Notes: a model not told the origin generated them from the sequence alone. A stretch of 64,000 bases of DNA from Brachionus plicatilis (GCA_010279815.1 QEOQ01000180.1:2625297-2689296); one strand, 5' to 3'. Positions 11,901-25,148 are shown, counted from the stretch's first letter. Program-made: numbers and translations.

Positions 11901-14900
11901 TTTTCTATTTTTTTTTATTTTAACTATTATTTTTTGTTTATTTATTTGTTTATTTTTGTCGGGATGTAGTTCTTTAAGATTTAAAAAAAAAAATTAAAAT
12001 ATAAAATATAAAATAAAATTAAAAATTTGGTGCCTCAATTATTTTTTCATTCTTTTCTGGAATGATATGATATTTTTTACATATTAAAGAATAACAGATA
12101 ATTTTTGAAAAATATACAAAATTTTTTTCAGTTTCAAGTATACGCGGTTTCACTAGCTTAACCTATGACTATTTTTTATTAAACTTTATCCTTCTTACTA
12201 GGTAGCAATTACACAATAGAGTTGGATATTCGATATATCTTGATTTGAAACTCCCTTTATATTCTTCCACAAGTATGACGATCAGTGGAACATAATGACT
12301 CAATCCTGCCCTGAAATACTTCTAACTCTACTCAAAAAGTCGAATCTGTTAGTAGTTTTAGTTTATTGAAGGCCTTTTGGTGCATAATATTGGAGGGGGG
12401 TATCATATTTCAGCTTCAAAATAGATCGAACAGCTGAATTTTAAATAACTTGTATTTTTTTGATGTTAGCTTCTAAGAATGAATTTAAACAAGGAAAAGA
12501 ATAATCCAAGATTGATCCTATTAAGGATTTGTAATGATTACCTGATGTTTTTGGTTTTAGATCCCATTTTCTATTTAAGAAATATTTTATTAAATTAAGC
12601 CTAGAATTAAAGCGCTCTTATTCGATTTTGATGATTCTCTAATAAACATAGTGCTGTTCAGTCTTGCAAAGTATTTGGAGAGACCAAATTATGGCGATGC
12701 AAAGTTTTTGTTAGCTGTATCATTTTGCATAACGAGTTTTAGATTTAAACAAAAAAATTATTCCATTTTTAAATTTTTGTTTTTGTTATTTATAGGAAAA
12801 TTCACAATGATTTGTTTTAGCTTTAAGTTAAATATCAAAAAATGAACAAAAAAAATTTTAAAATTTCAAAAGTTAAATTTAGCAAGCTAACTTGTCCTGC
12901 GGTATAATTTAAAACAGGTTTTCTGGTGTTAAAATAGTTGAATTTATTCCATAGAAACCTACTTGTCGCATTTTGGAGTCGCTCGTTGAATTTTTAAATT
13001 ATCATTAAGCTCAACCTCTTTGGTAAACATTTTTTCATAAATGCTGTTGACTAGATCGTTGCCTAAACTCATTTGTAAGCTTAGAGTTTCATGGGCCAAT
13101 TCATCTAAATTAAGAGAGCGAACTTTTGAAATGTGTACACCAAGACCTCTATGCTTTCCAGAACATTCAATGCACAAAACTGCACCGATATTGATACTAA
13201 TCTAAAATTATCAAACTTATAATTTCTAAAAAAAAATCCATTTATATGATGCTTACCCATGATGGATTAGGTGCTCCGCAATCACAACAAGCTTGGTTTC
13301 CTTTTAGAGTAATGAGAAGAGAGTTTTTATTATCAAAAATTTCAGATCTTTTCTTCAAGCTTGTGCTACTAAATGATTTTCCTGTTTCTAGTAAATTTCT
13401 GCTAGAATGGCTTTTATTTCCTGGAACAGTTAAATGGTCGGAATTATTAGTTTCATTAAAAGAATTGAGAATGTCTATCGATTCCATAAATTCATTTTGA
13501 GAAGCTGAATTTTCATCTGATTGATAGTCATTCGAACCAAATTGACTTGATACCAAGTTATTGATAGCGTCATTGATTGCTTTATCTATTGATTTTACCC
13601 AATGATTGCAATCTTTTTGAGAATCAGCTTGTAGGATATGACGACATTTTGGAGACACAATTTCGAATGTGAACCTTCGTTCACCATCGTTAACTTCCCT
13701 TACTTTACATACTCTCAAATCAGGTTCCATTTCATTAACTTCTGAGTTAAAATCGCTTCTTTTCTGATAGAAAAGCTTGGAGTTAAATAAAGTGAACCAG
13801 CGACGATTCCATTTTTTAAATGTGTTGTGATGAGATCTTTTGTACAAATAGCCAGACATAATTAAATTGTGTTGTCGCTTGGCTAAAGAAGATGCCGATG
13901 ATGATGATGAGCTTCCAGAAACATCCGATGATGAATGGTAATCCTAAAAGTATGTTTAAATTCAATGAAATTATGGTTTAAAAATTTTTTGAGCATTATT
14001 TTTTATTTTTTTGTTAAAAAAATATATTTGTGAATAAAAAATTAGAGCTGTTTTTTTTTTGTTAAAATTTATCATTTTTAAAACTTTTTTCCAATCATAC
14101 AGCACAATTTAAAATAAACTTGTGCATTTCTTTTCCTCGACTTTTCCTTTCTCCAGTGGAATAGTTGAAGAAGAGTGGAGGAAAGGAAGAGTCGAGGAAC
14201 AAAATGTGTACAAGTTAGTTTTAATTTGTACTGTATTTAAATTATGTTGCTTGTTAAATTTATATTAATTATTTTGTGAATCTTTTAACTTAATTGTTTA
14301 AAAAAAGTTTCGAAAATCCTTATTGAGCCCATATCAAGTGAAAATTTGAAACTAAATTAGAGATAAAAAAACAATTTTTTGATTTATGGTGCGTGGTTAA
14401 AAATTGGGATGAAAATTAAAAAATTAAGTTAAATATTTAAAACAAGATTTTTATTTAAAATATTGAAAAAAATTCTATCCTAGATAATTGGCATAAAATT
14501 GAAGATTTTGAATTAAAGTAGGCATTTAATATTTATTAAGTAAATTAAGTTTTTTAAAAATATTTAAAAATAATAAGAAATAGGTAATAAAACTAATTTG
14601 TATTGAAATTATTATTGTCACTAATTTTTTGTTTCAATTATTTAATTACTCAAAAATACTAAATTTTTTTTATATCTAAAAAAGGTAAATCATACTTTTA
14701 AAAATTTATGAAGAAAGATAACCGTATAACTTCAAAAAATAGACTAGAAGGTGCATCAAATTGTAATTATTATGACTTGATTTCATTCATTCAACTCCAA
14801 ATAATTAATCTATATTTTATTTTGAAATTTTTATCAATTTTTCTTTATAAAAATTCAATTTAATTAATTTTTTTAGGCTTTTTTTGGCAATATTATCTAA

Positions 14901-16180
14901 TAAAACTAAAATAAAATGCAGGCTTTAAAGAAGAAAGAAAGTTATTTATCTTTTTGAGCTTCTTAATTTAACTGTGACTATAATATTTTTTAAAATAAAT
15001 AGAATAAAGAATTTTAATAAGATAGTAAATAGAATAGAAAAATTATCAATAGTTTTTATCATAAATTTATTTTTTCTATTTTTCGAGTCAATTTTTTCGC
15101 TTTATATGTTCACATTTAACTTACATTTGAACGGAGAATACCATGTTGTTGTTCCATTAATTCCATACATTTCTGCTCATTCTCATTCATTAAGCTGAGA
15201 TTCGTGGAAATTTCGGCAAGTTCGCTGTCATGCTCATAGACTAGTACATTTCCATATTGATAGAATGATTTCAATGACTGGGAATAAAGTTGAATCTTTA
15301 TAAAATTTTTAAAAATTTATGCAAAAAATTCTTTTTTAGTAAGTTACTATGTTGAGAATAGAATGACTTCTGACCAAATAAAATCTATTTATTTGGCATA
15401 TATATTCAAGACCATTTTGACCGTATATTTTCTTTACTCCGTTTAAATTTTTCTCCATTTCTTCGCATATTTGCGGCTTATTCTTAAGAGCTTCGGCATT
15501 TTTGTTATAAGCAGTATCTAATTCTTGACTTATTTTCTCAAATTGCTTTCGCTGTTCTTTCAATTGTTTGATATCACTTTTAATTAAAAAAATTTTACAA
15601 AATTTTATACAATTTAGACATCCGATACTTTTCCAAAAATTTGTTAGCTTTTTCCGATATCGACTTGAAAGATTCACTGAGAAAATTCTAAAATAGTCAA
15701 TTTTTTTAAATTTATAAATTTGATTTTAAATATTTTTAATAAAGTAAATTTTTTGCATTTTTCAAAATTATTCTTCTAAAATGTACCTCCTCACAATGCC
15801 TTGAGTCCTTTAATAACGAGCAAAAGTTGTCTATTTTTCGTCTTGTAAAACCTTCATCTTTTTCACTCAACAAACTTCCTAGATCTTGAATCGAATCAAT
15901 CATTCTCCTTTAAAAAAAATAATTAATCTTTTTTTAAATTGACAAACTCTAATGCAAACCTGTACGAATCAAGATAACGGAGACCATCAGCATGAAAAGC
16001 AAGACTGTTTTCATAAATCTTTTTTGAAAAATAATTTTTAATTTTTAAATTTTTTTTAATAGATCTTACTTTTTTGTATGTGTTTTCGTAAGTTTCCAGA
16101 TCGTTTTCGGCAAATGACAAATTTCGCCTAAATAGAGGCGAGTCCTTTAAGCATTCGTTAAAATCCAACTTGACTCCCAT
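8961..16180 (-). CDS. ACAP: ACAP-type ArfGAP (BAR, PH, ArfGAP, ankyrin)
   Basis: GTPase-activating protein for Arf-family GTPases, expected at endosomal and plasma membranes. Twelve exons (minus strand): 16180-16070, 16018-15960, 15907-15787, 15687-15629, 15576-15348, 15277-15125, 13943-13257, 13201-12963, 10620-10242, 10140-10031, 9300-9190, 9135-8961. They sum to 2433 nt, an unbroken 810-residue frame with GT-AG junctions. Order of domains: BAR (1 to about 240; opens with the family signature FxECLKDSP), PH (about 273-380; SGYLYKRS), ArfGAP with zinc ligands C463, C466, C483, C486 and arginine finger R491, then ankyrin repeats (about 640-760). This is the ACAP1/2/3 order and length; vertebrate paralogue identity cannot be assigned. 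Intron 8 (2342 bp) holds a LINE remnant and intron 6 a small MITE. Exon 9/10 and 3/4 boundaries could move by a few bases. Confidence 0.9.
11330..11372 (-). repeat. dispersed retroelement 3'-tail motif, copy 1
   Basis: On the minus strand this reads TCTGAAGGAGC, then a variable 2-3 nt, AGCTCG, GATAAAC-like sequence, and an AATAAA-type run. The same word order occurs at 22406 and 63915. A conserved block ending in a short A-rich microsatellite is typical of the 3' end of a non-LTR retrotransposon or SINE. This copy sits in ACAP intron 8, in the sense direction of the gene. Confidence 0.6.
11930..12650 (-). mobile_element. non-LTR retrotransposon remnant (RT C-terminus and 3' end)
   Basis: Minus-strand translation of about 12380-12640 gives the conserved region after the reverse transcriptase palm in LINEs: a KWDLKPKT segment, then [14 protein letters not shown], then a helix like NIKKIQ...[10 protein letters not shown]. 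Stop codons and frame breaks show it is dead. Downstream on the same strand is non-coding 3' sequence ending near 11935 in an AAATAAATAAAC run. It lies entirely inside intron 8 of ACAP, in the same orientation as the gene. Confidence 0.6.
14100..14233. mobile_element. 134-bp hairpin MITE, Tc1/mariner-like
   Basis: Almost the entire element is an inverted repeat. The left arm starts CAGCACAATTT and the right arm is the reverse complement of CAGTACAAATT; both arms contain the block TTCCTCGACT. It is flanked on both sides by TA, the target duplication expected for Tc1/mariner insertions. It has no coding capacity. It sits in ACAP intron 6 (15124-13944), so it would form a strong hairpin in the pre-mRNA. 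Confidence 0.65.
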
Positions 16181-19100
16181 TTTAGTGTTGTTGTTTAAAT
16201 TATGTAAATAAATTTGATATTTTATCTCATTTTAATCTAATCAAAGATATAAGTACTGTTCAAGTAAATCAGCTAGTTGAATTACGCCAAAAACTGCTAA
16301 AAATTCTACATTTTTAAATTAGGCCTTTTGAATGCATAATTTTTCTATCTTACATAATATTCGCCTAATTGTAATTTGGCGAATTATTATTTTCTTATTT
16401 ATTTTTAACCAGCAATTAGACAAATTAAATGAGAGCATACCTCAAATTGTACTCAAAGTTTACCGTAGTCATCGAGAGAAAGTTTGAATACAATTTTAAA
16501 CAAGTTTAATGATTCATAGAATTATTTGGAACTAAGAAAAATAAATTTTATACTTTTTATAAATTTTAATTTATTCATCGCTTTCATTATTTGATTTTCT
16601 TCTGCTGAAGTTGATTTTGGATAAAATTATTAAAATTTGAATTTTAAATTTAAAAATTCGATCAGAAAAATATTTCAGAACAAATTTAACTTAGTAATCT
16701 TCAATCTTTAAATAAAAAGTATCAATCTCAACGCAAAATAAACTATAAAATGCTAAAATAAACAATTTATTGAACTTTAGTTTTCGATGTTCTTGATGAG
16801 AAAAAAGTGATAGCGGATTGATATGAAGATTTATTAAATTTTTACTTTGCTAGCCAAATCTAGACAAACATTAATAAATTATTTAATTAATTTGGTTTGT
16901 AGCATAATTTCATTTCTCATATCACTAGCCATTTATTAAAAATAAACAAGATAAGATTTTTCCAGACTAGATTTTGCATTTAATTTTATTCTAAACAAAG
17001 ATACTTGATTAATAGTGCTAGAAACTCTAGAATATATCATCTGGTAAAATTTCATTGTTGAGCTATCAAAAATTTGTTAAATGCAAGACAGATAAAAGCT
17101 TAGATAAAATAAATTAATTAAGGATCTAAAAATTGAATATTAAGCATTTTCGATTTCGTCATAAATCTTAATTATGTTCGTAAGAATGAGACCATCCTTA
17201 ATTAATATGACTCAAAAATAGAAATTTTTTAATTATTCATTTTTATTTAAATGACCGAGAGAAACAAATTAGTGTAAAGCATATTTAAACATTCATGAAA
17301 ATACAATTTGAAATTAATTTCAGCTCAACGATTCCATTAATTATGTTTAGACGAGCAAACAAAACTATTTACCCCAATTTTAATATTATTTTTGGAAATT
17401 TTTTTAAAATAGTTTGTTTTAGAGAAAAAAATTCACTGATTTAATTGATAAAAAGGCAATTTATGAAAGTGAAAAAAATCTACTTTTATCAATACGTTTT
17501 TATTTGGGTCGTATTTGAAGTTAAGTTTTAAAAATGACTTGATTGTTAAAATACTTTGATTTAAATAAATATGAAATAGAAATAAAAATAAATTTAAATC
17601 CTTTATATTTTATTACAAGCTAACATAAGCTTTTGATAATTTAAAATTGAAGTTTAAATGAATTAAGAAGCTTTTAATTTGAAAATTATCCTACTGATAT
17701 GCTTTTAAGTTATTTTTTGACTATAGATATTTAAAATTTAAAAATTCTAAAATCGATTTTTTACTTTAGTTTCCATGACCTTAAATCTTATTCTAGATCG
17801 TTCAATTGTTAATTTTAATTTCATCCATAAAAATCACCTTTTAAATAGCTCAAGACCAAAGTCTAAAGAAATTAAAGGAAAATAAACAAAATTCTGATTT
17901 AAATGAATCATGATTTTCAATATTTTTTTTTAATATTCAATAATTTTAAATAATAAGAATTAAGCAGGTTTTTGGTGCTACATTTTTTTTATTAATTGTC
18001 CTAATTAAAATAATTTGATTTTTATTATTGTTACCATATTTAGTTATTTAATTTTATTAGACCAATTAAAAGTAAATTTTTTTTGATATTTTTCTTCCTG
18101 GCTTATTTTTAGTTTTATTTTAAACGATAACTTTTTTCTAGGAATTTCAACTTAGAAGCATAAAGCGTTAGGGCATTAAAATATAAAAAAAAATTTAAAT
18201 GTTATTAAAGGCTTCCTAATGTTTCAGGAAGCATAATAAAAAATAGCTACGATATTTTCAAGCTCTTCAAGCCGCTTGCAATTTCATCAAATTTTTTATG
18301 TAGAATTTTAGAGTTTGAATTTTAAATGAATATTTTATTTAATTAATTCATATGATGATAAATATATGTAAAAAAACAATGAGATTTTAAAAGATACCGA
18401 AAAAATTTTTTAGTTGACAAACTTACAGGTACTTTCAGTGACGATTTTTTTGTTATTTTTTCAATTAAAATATAAATTTTATAAGGCTTCTTAATGAATG
18501 TTTAAAAATAGAGACATAATAAATGTATATAAAAATGAACAAAATTTAAAGCCTTTATATTTAAATATTCCCATTTGAAAATCTTTTTTATTTATTTTTA
18601 TACATTAAAAGATTTTATTTAAGAACCAAAATAAAAAAACACACATCTAACAGGTAATCTGTAATAATTTTTTTTCTTTGGTTTAATTTTCAGGTTTCAA
18701 ATGATAAATAATTTATATACAAAGAAAATATTCCTCTAAATTTTATTTTTATTTATATCTCACCTTAAACTCAAATAATTTTTTCCTAAGGAAAACATCA
18801 ATTCAACAATTAAATTCTAATTAACATGCAAGCTATAATTAAAATTATTGAAAATAAAAATTTAAAAATTAAAAGCGTTTTTCTAAAGCAATATTTTTTT
18901 ATGTTTTATTTACGATAGTTAAATTATTCAGTTGTAAGAGGTCTCAAAGTCAATATTAAAAACAAAATAAGGGGATGACTGAGATGTTAGCTTAAATAAT
19001 TTAATAAAAAGCTTTAACAAATTATTAGAAGGAAATAATTTTTTTTCTGGCAATTAAGAACAACAAAAAAACGATAACCATGGTTATAGTTTAACATTGT

Positions 19101-19921
19101 ATTTTAGCTACATAATTTAGAATACAGTCTAAAGAGAGATAAACATAAAACTGTGAAATTAGATCATTAGTAACAAAAAATTTTTTTTATTATTTTTTTT
19201 AAAGGAAAGCGTCTTTTCATAATTTGCCAAACTTTGTTCTACTTAAGAAATAAATTTAATTTTTTTTAAATTTAAGATTTACTTTCAATGAATTGTAAAG
19301 AAGTTTATTAAATATAACAAATCGAACCAAACACTTGACTATTCGAAGTAAATAATTTTAAAAAATCTAATATTGAGACAACTTATGGCAGCAGTCTTAA
19401 GAGTAAATTTTTTGTTAATTAAAATTCGGCAAATAATTGAAAAAAAAATTTAAATTGTGATTATTTTAACTTCAAATTGTTTTATAACAAGCTTTTAAAA
19501 CAAGTCAATATATCTGTTATTTAACTTTTTGAAAAAACAGCAACGAACAACTAAAATTGAAAAAGTAGCAATAAAAAATTTAATTACTTTTTTTAAATTC
19601 AACATTAATTTACCTTGAATTAATAAAAAGCTCACAAGTAATCAGGTCTAAAAATTTGTTTTTGCTCAATTTATCCAAACAATATATTCAATCCAGAGTT
19701 GATTTCGTTGTTAATATAATATTTAAAGTTTTAAGCTTTAGCATTTAATTTTGTTTTAAAAAACCTTTAGTTTTCTTATAATATCTAAAGTATCGTTTAA
19801 AGGAACCAAATATTGCTTTTTCAATAATTAATATCAAATAAAAAATTTCTAATAAAAAACAATGAATTTTATTTTAGAAATATGAAAAAAAACTAAATTT
19901 TTTCAAATAATCTTTTGCAAA
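16181..19921. other. intergenic AT-rich region
   Basis: This is 3.7 kb between the divergent start codons of ACAP (minus) and the gene at 19922 (plus). I see no exon with family similarity and no long ORF. A small palindrome pair ATTCGCC/GGCGAAT lies at about 16360-16386. Both promoters should be here, but no TATA or initiator is distinctive in this base composition. Confidence 0.5.
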
Positions 19922-20675
19922 ATGAACAAAGTCAATTCGCCTAGAAAAAAACAAAATTCTAACGTCCAGGATGACAAAAACCAAGCGTTCAAGCTAATAA
20001 AGGAATTGCTGGTTAACAAAAATTTGGAACAAAAAAGGCCACAATTTCGAGATGCAGAAATTTTACCAATTGATCTTACGATTAACAGACATATTAAAAA
20101 GTAACTTAATTTCATTAAAATGTCGGTAAGTGAAGAAAGATTTTATATAGAAGTGCGAAAACACCTAATAGTAAGGCTCCTAGCAAAACTCCGATAAGAG
20201 ACTTTGACGAACATAGATTTGACCAGCTTAAGAAAAAATCATTCTATAAAACCGAATCAAATTTGAATTCTCATGGGAAAAGCTCGGGTAACAATAATAA
20301 TAGAGCAGACTTTGTCAAGAGTTTAGTAAATAGTACGGACTCATCAAGTTCCATGGAAACAAATGCCAACAAAGAATTAGATGACATCTATAACCAGATG
20401 CCGTCGTTGATTCCGAGTGTGGTAAAGAAAAATGAATCCGACATCAAAAGCAAGCCAACTCTGTTTTACAATTATAGACAATGCGGGTTTAAATATGAGG
20501 TAAAAATGATTAAAATTTAAATAAATTAATATTTTTTAAATAATGAAATTTGAAGGATATTACTGGCTCAAAGTATGGCAATTATTTTAAAGTGAATGTA
20601 GGTGCACCAAGAAATTGGTTAAAATCTAAATTTCAACATCGCTATTTGAATGAAAATTATATGATAACTAATTAA
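19922..20675 (+). CDS. uncharacterised 215-residue protein
   Basis: Three exons: 19922-20100, 20151-20499 and 20556-20675. Introns are 50 and 56 nt with GT-AG ends, and phases join in one 648-nt frame ending in TAA. I do not recognise the family. The N-terminus is basic and polar (KVNSPRKKQN). The middle (about 75-150) is rich in Ser, Asn and Lys and likely disordered. The C-terminus (about 155-215) is the most structured-looking part, with aromatic residues, TLFYNYRQCGFKYE across the exon 2/3 junction, and APRNWLKSKFQHRYL. No signal peptide or membrane segment is seen. Short disordered proteins with Tyr/Phe-rich tails are common among ciliary microtubule inner proteins, but nothing here proves that. 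Its stop is 58 bp from the stop of the hydrolase gene on the other strand. Confidence 0.7.
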
Positions 20676-20733
20676 CTTTGTATTTTTTTTATTAAATTTC
20701 TTAGTATCGCTAAAGGGAAGGCTCAATTTTTGG

Positions 20734-23700
20734 TCAAATTTTTTCATAGACAATGTTTTTTTTGCGCCATTTAAGGACCAAATCTTTAATTAAATCGAAC
20801 ATGTAATTTGGCTTTGTGTACAATTGTTTATAAATAGAATCATCGAGTTCAACATTATTTGCATTTGGATGTAAATTTTTTTTCAAATATTCAGCGCTTT
20901 TTTTCCATGTCTAGAAACAAATATTTTTTTTTTTGCTTGGAAATTATTTAATTTTAGACCTACATTTCTGAAAGAATTCAAACGTTTCGAGTCGGATTCG
21001 AAAAGATCCGATGATACGAACATGTCGTCATTTTTTCCAGTCAAAATGGTCATTGAAACATTCTGTGGAAATTGTTTTATGCTCCAAATTAGTTTCATTT
21101 GATCAAATGTTTCATTCAGATTTATAAATTCGTCCACTAAAGAAAATAGATGCTTCGGATTGCTCATTAAAAATTTCTAGGGAATTTTTTAAAATTATTA
21201 TGTATTAAATTTTCGGCAAAAACATTATTTTTTACTTGTCTATTGATTATGTCTTGGGGTAATTTATCATTATTAATCTGAGGCTTTAGCACATTAGCCA
21301 TTATCAAAAATCGATTCAAACCGATCAATGATCCAATCGCGTAGCTGTACCATTTTGGAACCATATTTTCATACCTATTTGGTTTAGATAAATAAAATTC
21401 AAATAAAAAACAAATTACTAATTTACCAAAATTTTTTCCATTCTCCATGGTCTTCGTCAAATAAAGTCTCTACTAAAGGATTTATCATTACAATGTGACT
21501 GATATCACTTAAAAAAAGGAAACTTTTAGGCTTTCTACTCCCAAACCACAAAATTTTATTCACGTTATTACACTTGTTCTTTTGACTCTGTTTTATTATA
21601 AAGTGACAAAATATGCTAAATTATCTTTTGATTCATAATAAAATTTTTAATTAATATGATATCTAAACCAAAGTTATTTTCATTATATTTAGATAATATA
21701 TCATTTGTTAGAGTTATGTTGAAGTATTTCTTAAATCAATTTTATCACTGATAAAATGTTAAAACTAAGAAATTAATTTATTTACAATTAATTTATTTTT
21801 CTTTTAATTAGTTAAGATGACAGATGATTTAAAGAAATTGTTTAATAAAATAATTTATTAAGCTTGAGAATATAAAAAAAATATTTGAATCGCTTATTTT
21901 AATCAGAATTCATAAGCCAAAGAAAATGTACAACAAAATAAAAATAAAAGTCAACTCATCAAGACATTAGCTAGCAATATTTATTAAACTTTATGAAAAT
22001 GGCTATTTTTTTGTTGCAGCATAGGCTTCGACTGATCGAATCGTAAAAATTTTAGTTCAATCTATCCAAAAAGAGTCTATAATTGCTTTTTTGACTGTTG
22101 CTATAGTTTAAGTGAAAAAATAAAATCAATTGAATATAATTAATAACTACAATTTAAATATAAATAATAATCATTTATTTTAATGTATTTTAGTCGTAAG
22201 TTTGCTGGAAAACATAAATTTATGTTTAATTAGTGCCAAGAACTTTACATAATTAAAAAAAAATAAATAGACTAACATTTTAACACTTAAAATCGTTGTC
22301 AAATAAATATTAAAATTGCTAGTACGTACCATTAAACTGTATTCCCAAATGCTTCATTTTTAATTATTAATACTATTAAAAAACAAAAATATTTTTTTAA
22401 TAGTATCTGAAGGAGCGTCAGCTCGATATAGATAAACTAATAAATAATATTTTATTCACATTGATTTATTTATATTTACTAAAAAAAGTTAAATTAAAAT
22501 TTATTAAGATATTTACTAGGAGATTTAATTCAATTGATAACCAGAAATCGTTTGAATATCGAGTGCTCTTCTTTCAACACATTCGAACAGAGAATACAAT
22601 AACAATAATAAAACTGCAAATAAATTTTTAAATAAACACTTTGATACAATAAAATAGTTTAATTCGAGTTGAAATAAATCAATGGATATTACTAAGTGAA
22701 ATGTAATAAAATTTATTTGAAAGATTATATAAAAATATTGAAATTCGAAAAATTTTAAGAAATGGGAATTTTATGTCATCACACTGATCAACACAAATAA
22801 AGTTTGACAAAAAGTTAAATGAAAATTAAAATATGGTATAATTCTTTCTGCATTACAATTATTAACCAGAAGAAACCTTTATTCCTTTTTTGTGATTTTT
22901 TTTCTTTTTATTTAAAAAAATATTTTTGATGGATATACCCCTAGAACTCTACCAAACGACTCCATGCCTTCTTTTTAGCACTCATTTCATTTAAAAATTG
23001 AATGAAAAAAGTTTTAGGAAAAAAATATCAAATTAGTAAAAAAAAAGATAAAAGGTGAAAGGAGAGACATTTGAAAGATTTTCTTCTAGAACGGGGTCCG
23101 AACCTTTGACCTTCTGCTTGTATGACTACTACACAAACCACATGGCTATATTGGTTCCACATTTTAATTAATAAGTATTCAATTAATTATTTGGGTTGCT
23201 CATATTGTTAAATTTAATATTCAATGAAAATTCTGATTAAAAGAAAACAAGTGTGTTATTTTCAGTTAGAAAAACTAAAAAAAAATAGGAGCATTATCTA
23301 AGCTTTTATTCTTAACAGGAATTAAGAGTGCTAGGGTTACCCTTTAAAAATAATTGTTTTTATAAATTTAAGATAAAATTTTTAAATTTTTAAATTTTTG
23401 ATAATAAAAAAAATTACTCTTGATAAATTTGTGTATAAAATCTGGCAATCATAGCACCAAGTTCAGATCCAACAAACATAAGTGGTCTTTCCTGCTGACT
23501 TGATGATGTTAAAAGTCTTCTTAAGTCTTCAGCCATTCTAATTCAATTTTAAATTCATGTTTGATAATTATTTGATTAAGAGTTACCTTTCAATGGTAAA
23601 TTCCTGTCCACGCTGAATTTTAGCTCTAGGTACTTTTTCAGAATCATTGTGGGGTATTTCAAAAGGTCTTTCACTTAAGCCAATTCCAGCCCTATCATAA

Positions 23701-24081
23701 ACACATACTTTAGTAAGCTCAGATAATTTTTCTTGCAGAAGCAGCCATAAATCAGAGTTCAATCCAATGGGGCCATCCAATACAACTTAATTAAATTTTT
23801 AATGCAAGAACGACTTTAAGTTTTTTCTAAATACCAGTTGGTAAGCCTTTGCCTTTACAACTAAGAAATAATTTTTGGCTTGAGCCGACGTCATAAGGAA
23901 GGCCATGAGAACTCATGTATGGAGACTCTCTATTCAAAGCTGCATAGTTAAGCAATGGAGGTATAATACACAATAAGCTTCCATATTTAATAATATTTAA
24001 AAATAATGAAACAAATCGGTTTGAGAATAAATCTTTAATGAAAATCATTCTAAAAAAAAATAAAAAAAAAAAATTTTCCAT
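20734..24081 (-). CDS. alpha/beta-hydrolase fold protein, membrane-anchored
   Basis: Seven exons on the minus strand: 24081 (or 24048)-23835, 23785-23587, 23537-23418, 21507-21427, 21374-21236, 21176-20964, 20910-20734. The frame is unbroken for 380 residues from the Met at 24048 (391 from 24081). The 24048 Met is preferred because it follows a T-rich tract ending in AG. A hydrophobic segment near residues 18-35 is a probable membrane anchor. Strand beta-3 and the oxyanion region read VVLDGPIGLNSDLW; a VYDRAGIGLS segment follows, as in the hydrolase fold. The nucleophile-elbow position reads GSELG, with Glu beside Ser. The second half has MINPLVETLFD and a GLNRFLI helix. Intron 3 is 1.9 kb and holds a SINE and a repeat tail. 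The substrate is unknown. The gene lies directly downstream of ADAT2. Confidence 0.8.
22406..22446 (+). repeat. dispersed retroelement 3'-tail motif, copy 2
   Basis: This reads TCTGAAGGAGCGTCAGCTCG, followed by ATATAGATAAAC and a TAATAAATAA run. It matches copies at 11330 (minus) and 63915 (plus) except for a few positions. It is in the 1.9-kb intron of the hydrolase gene, antisense to that gene. No coding part of a parent element is recognisable upstream. Confidence 0.6.
22925..23165 (-). mobile_element. tRNA-derived SINE
   Basis: The minus strand has an A-box-like TAGCCATGTGG (23148-23138) and, 33 bases downstream, a good B box GGTTCGGACCC (23104-23094). These are the two halves of the RNA polymerase III internal promoter at tRNA-like spacing. 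The presumed acceptor and T-stem positions do not pair, so it is not a working tRNA. An unrelated body (to about 22925) and an A/T-rich tail follow, as in SINEs. It lies in the large intron of the hydrolase gene in sense orientation. Confidence 0.55.
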
Positions 24082-24212
24082 CTTTAAAAATAGTAGATTT
24101 CGATTTCTACGCCAATTTGATTAAAAAAATTCCCTTAAAATTCTTAAATAATCATACAAAATATTTATTTCGAATTAATTGAATTGAAAAAATTAAAAAT
24201 TATTAATAAGCT

Positions 24213-24764
<552 letters not shown>

Positions 24765-24772
24765 TTAGATAT

Positions 24773-25148
24773 CTAATTGTCTTGACTAAATCGATCTGAT
24801 GACGGATTAAATGGCTGAGGGTTGTACATAAATCGAGTCTCGGACTCGTTTAAGTTGGACTGGTTGGATTGAGATTCTCCAACAACTGTATTGATGGTTG
24901 AGTTAGCTGCGTTGTTTCTTGTGGGTAGTGAAGCAGGGTCTAATGGATAATCAATAGTTTGGTTTAAATCGTATTTTTTGCCCAAAACCAGAAGTTGCTT
25001 TAATTAAAAAATAGTAATTTTTTGTAAAAAATTTTGTAGAAAAGTAAATTTATACCTGATTTGTTTGTGGTGTTTTTGTAAATAAATCGTCTAATTCTTT
25101 TGTATCGTCTAAGGTAACTTCGATTCTGGTTAGCTTACGACGGATCAT
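24773..25148 (-). CDS. CDC26: anaphase-promoting complex subunit CDC26
   Basis: Small APC/C subunit that stabilises the TPR protein APC6 and so helps the complex ubiquitinate mitotic regulators in the nucleus. Two exons, 25148-25056 and 24997-24773, with a 58-nt intron, encode 105 residues. The N-terminus MIRRKLTRIEVTLDD is the diagnostic APC6-binding segment of CDC26 (family pattern MLRRKPTRLELKLDD). The tail FMYNPQPFNPSSDRFSQ resembles the GYKPQPKPNNRSSQF tail of vertebrate CDC26. The middle is low-complexity Asn/Ser. Its stop TAG is 14 nt from the ADAT2 start, leaving almost no room for a separate promoter. Confidence 0.88.

Noticed and set aside
12651..12845. 64-residue plus-strand ORF
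   Set aside because: It is antisense to the ACAP intron and adjoins the LINE remnant; composition is that of random AT-rich sequence.
23090..23165. Functional tRNA gene on the minus strand
   Set aside because: A and B boxes are present, but the positions that should form the acceptor stem and part of the T stem do not pair.
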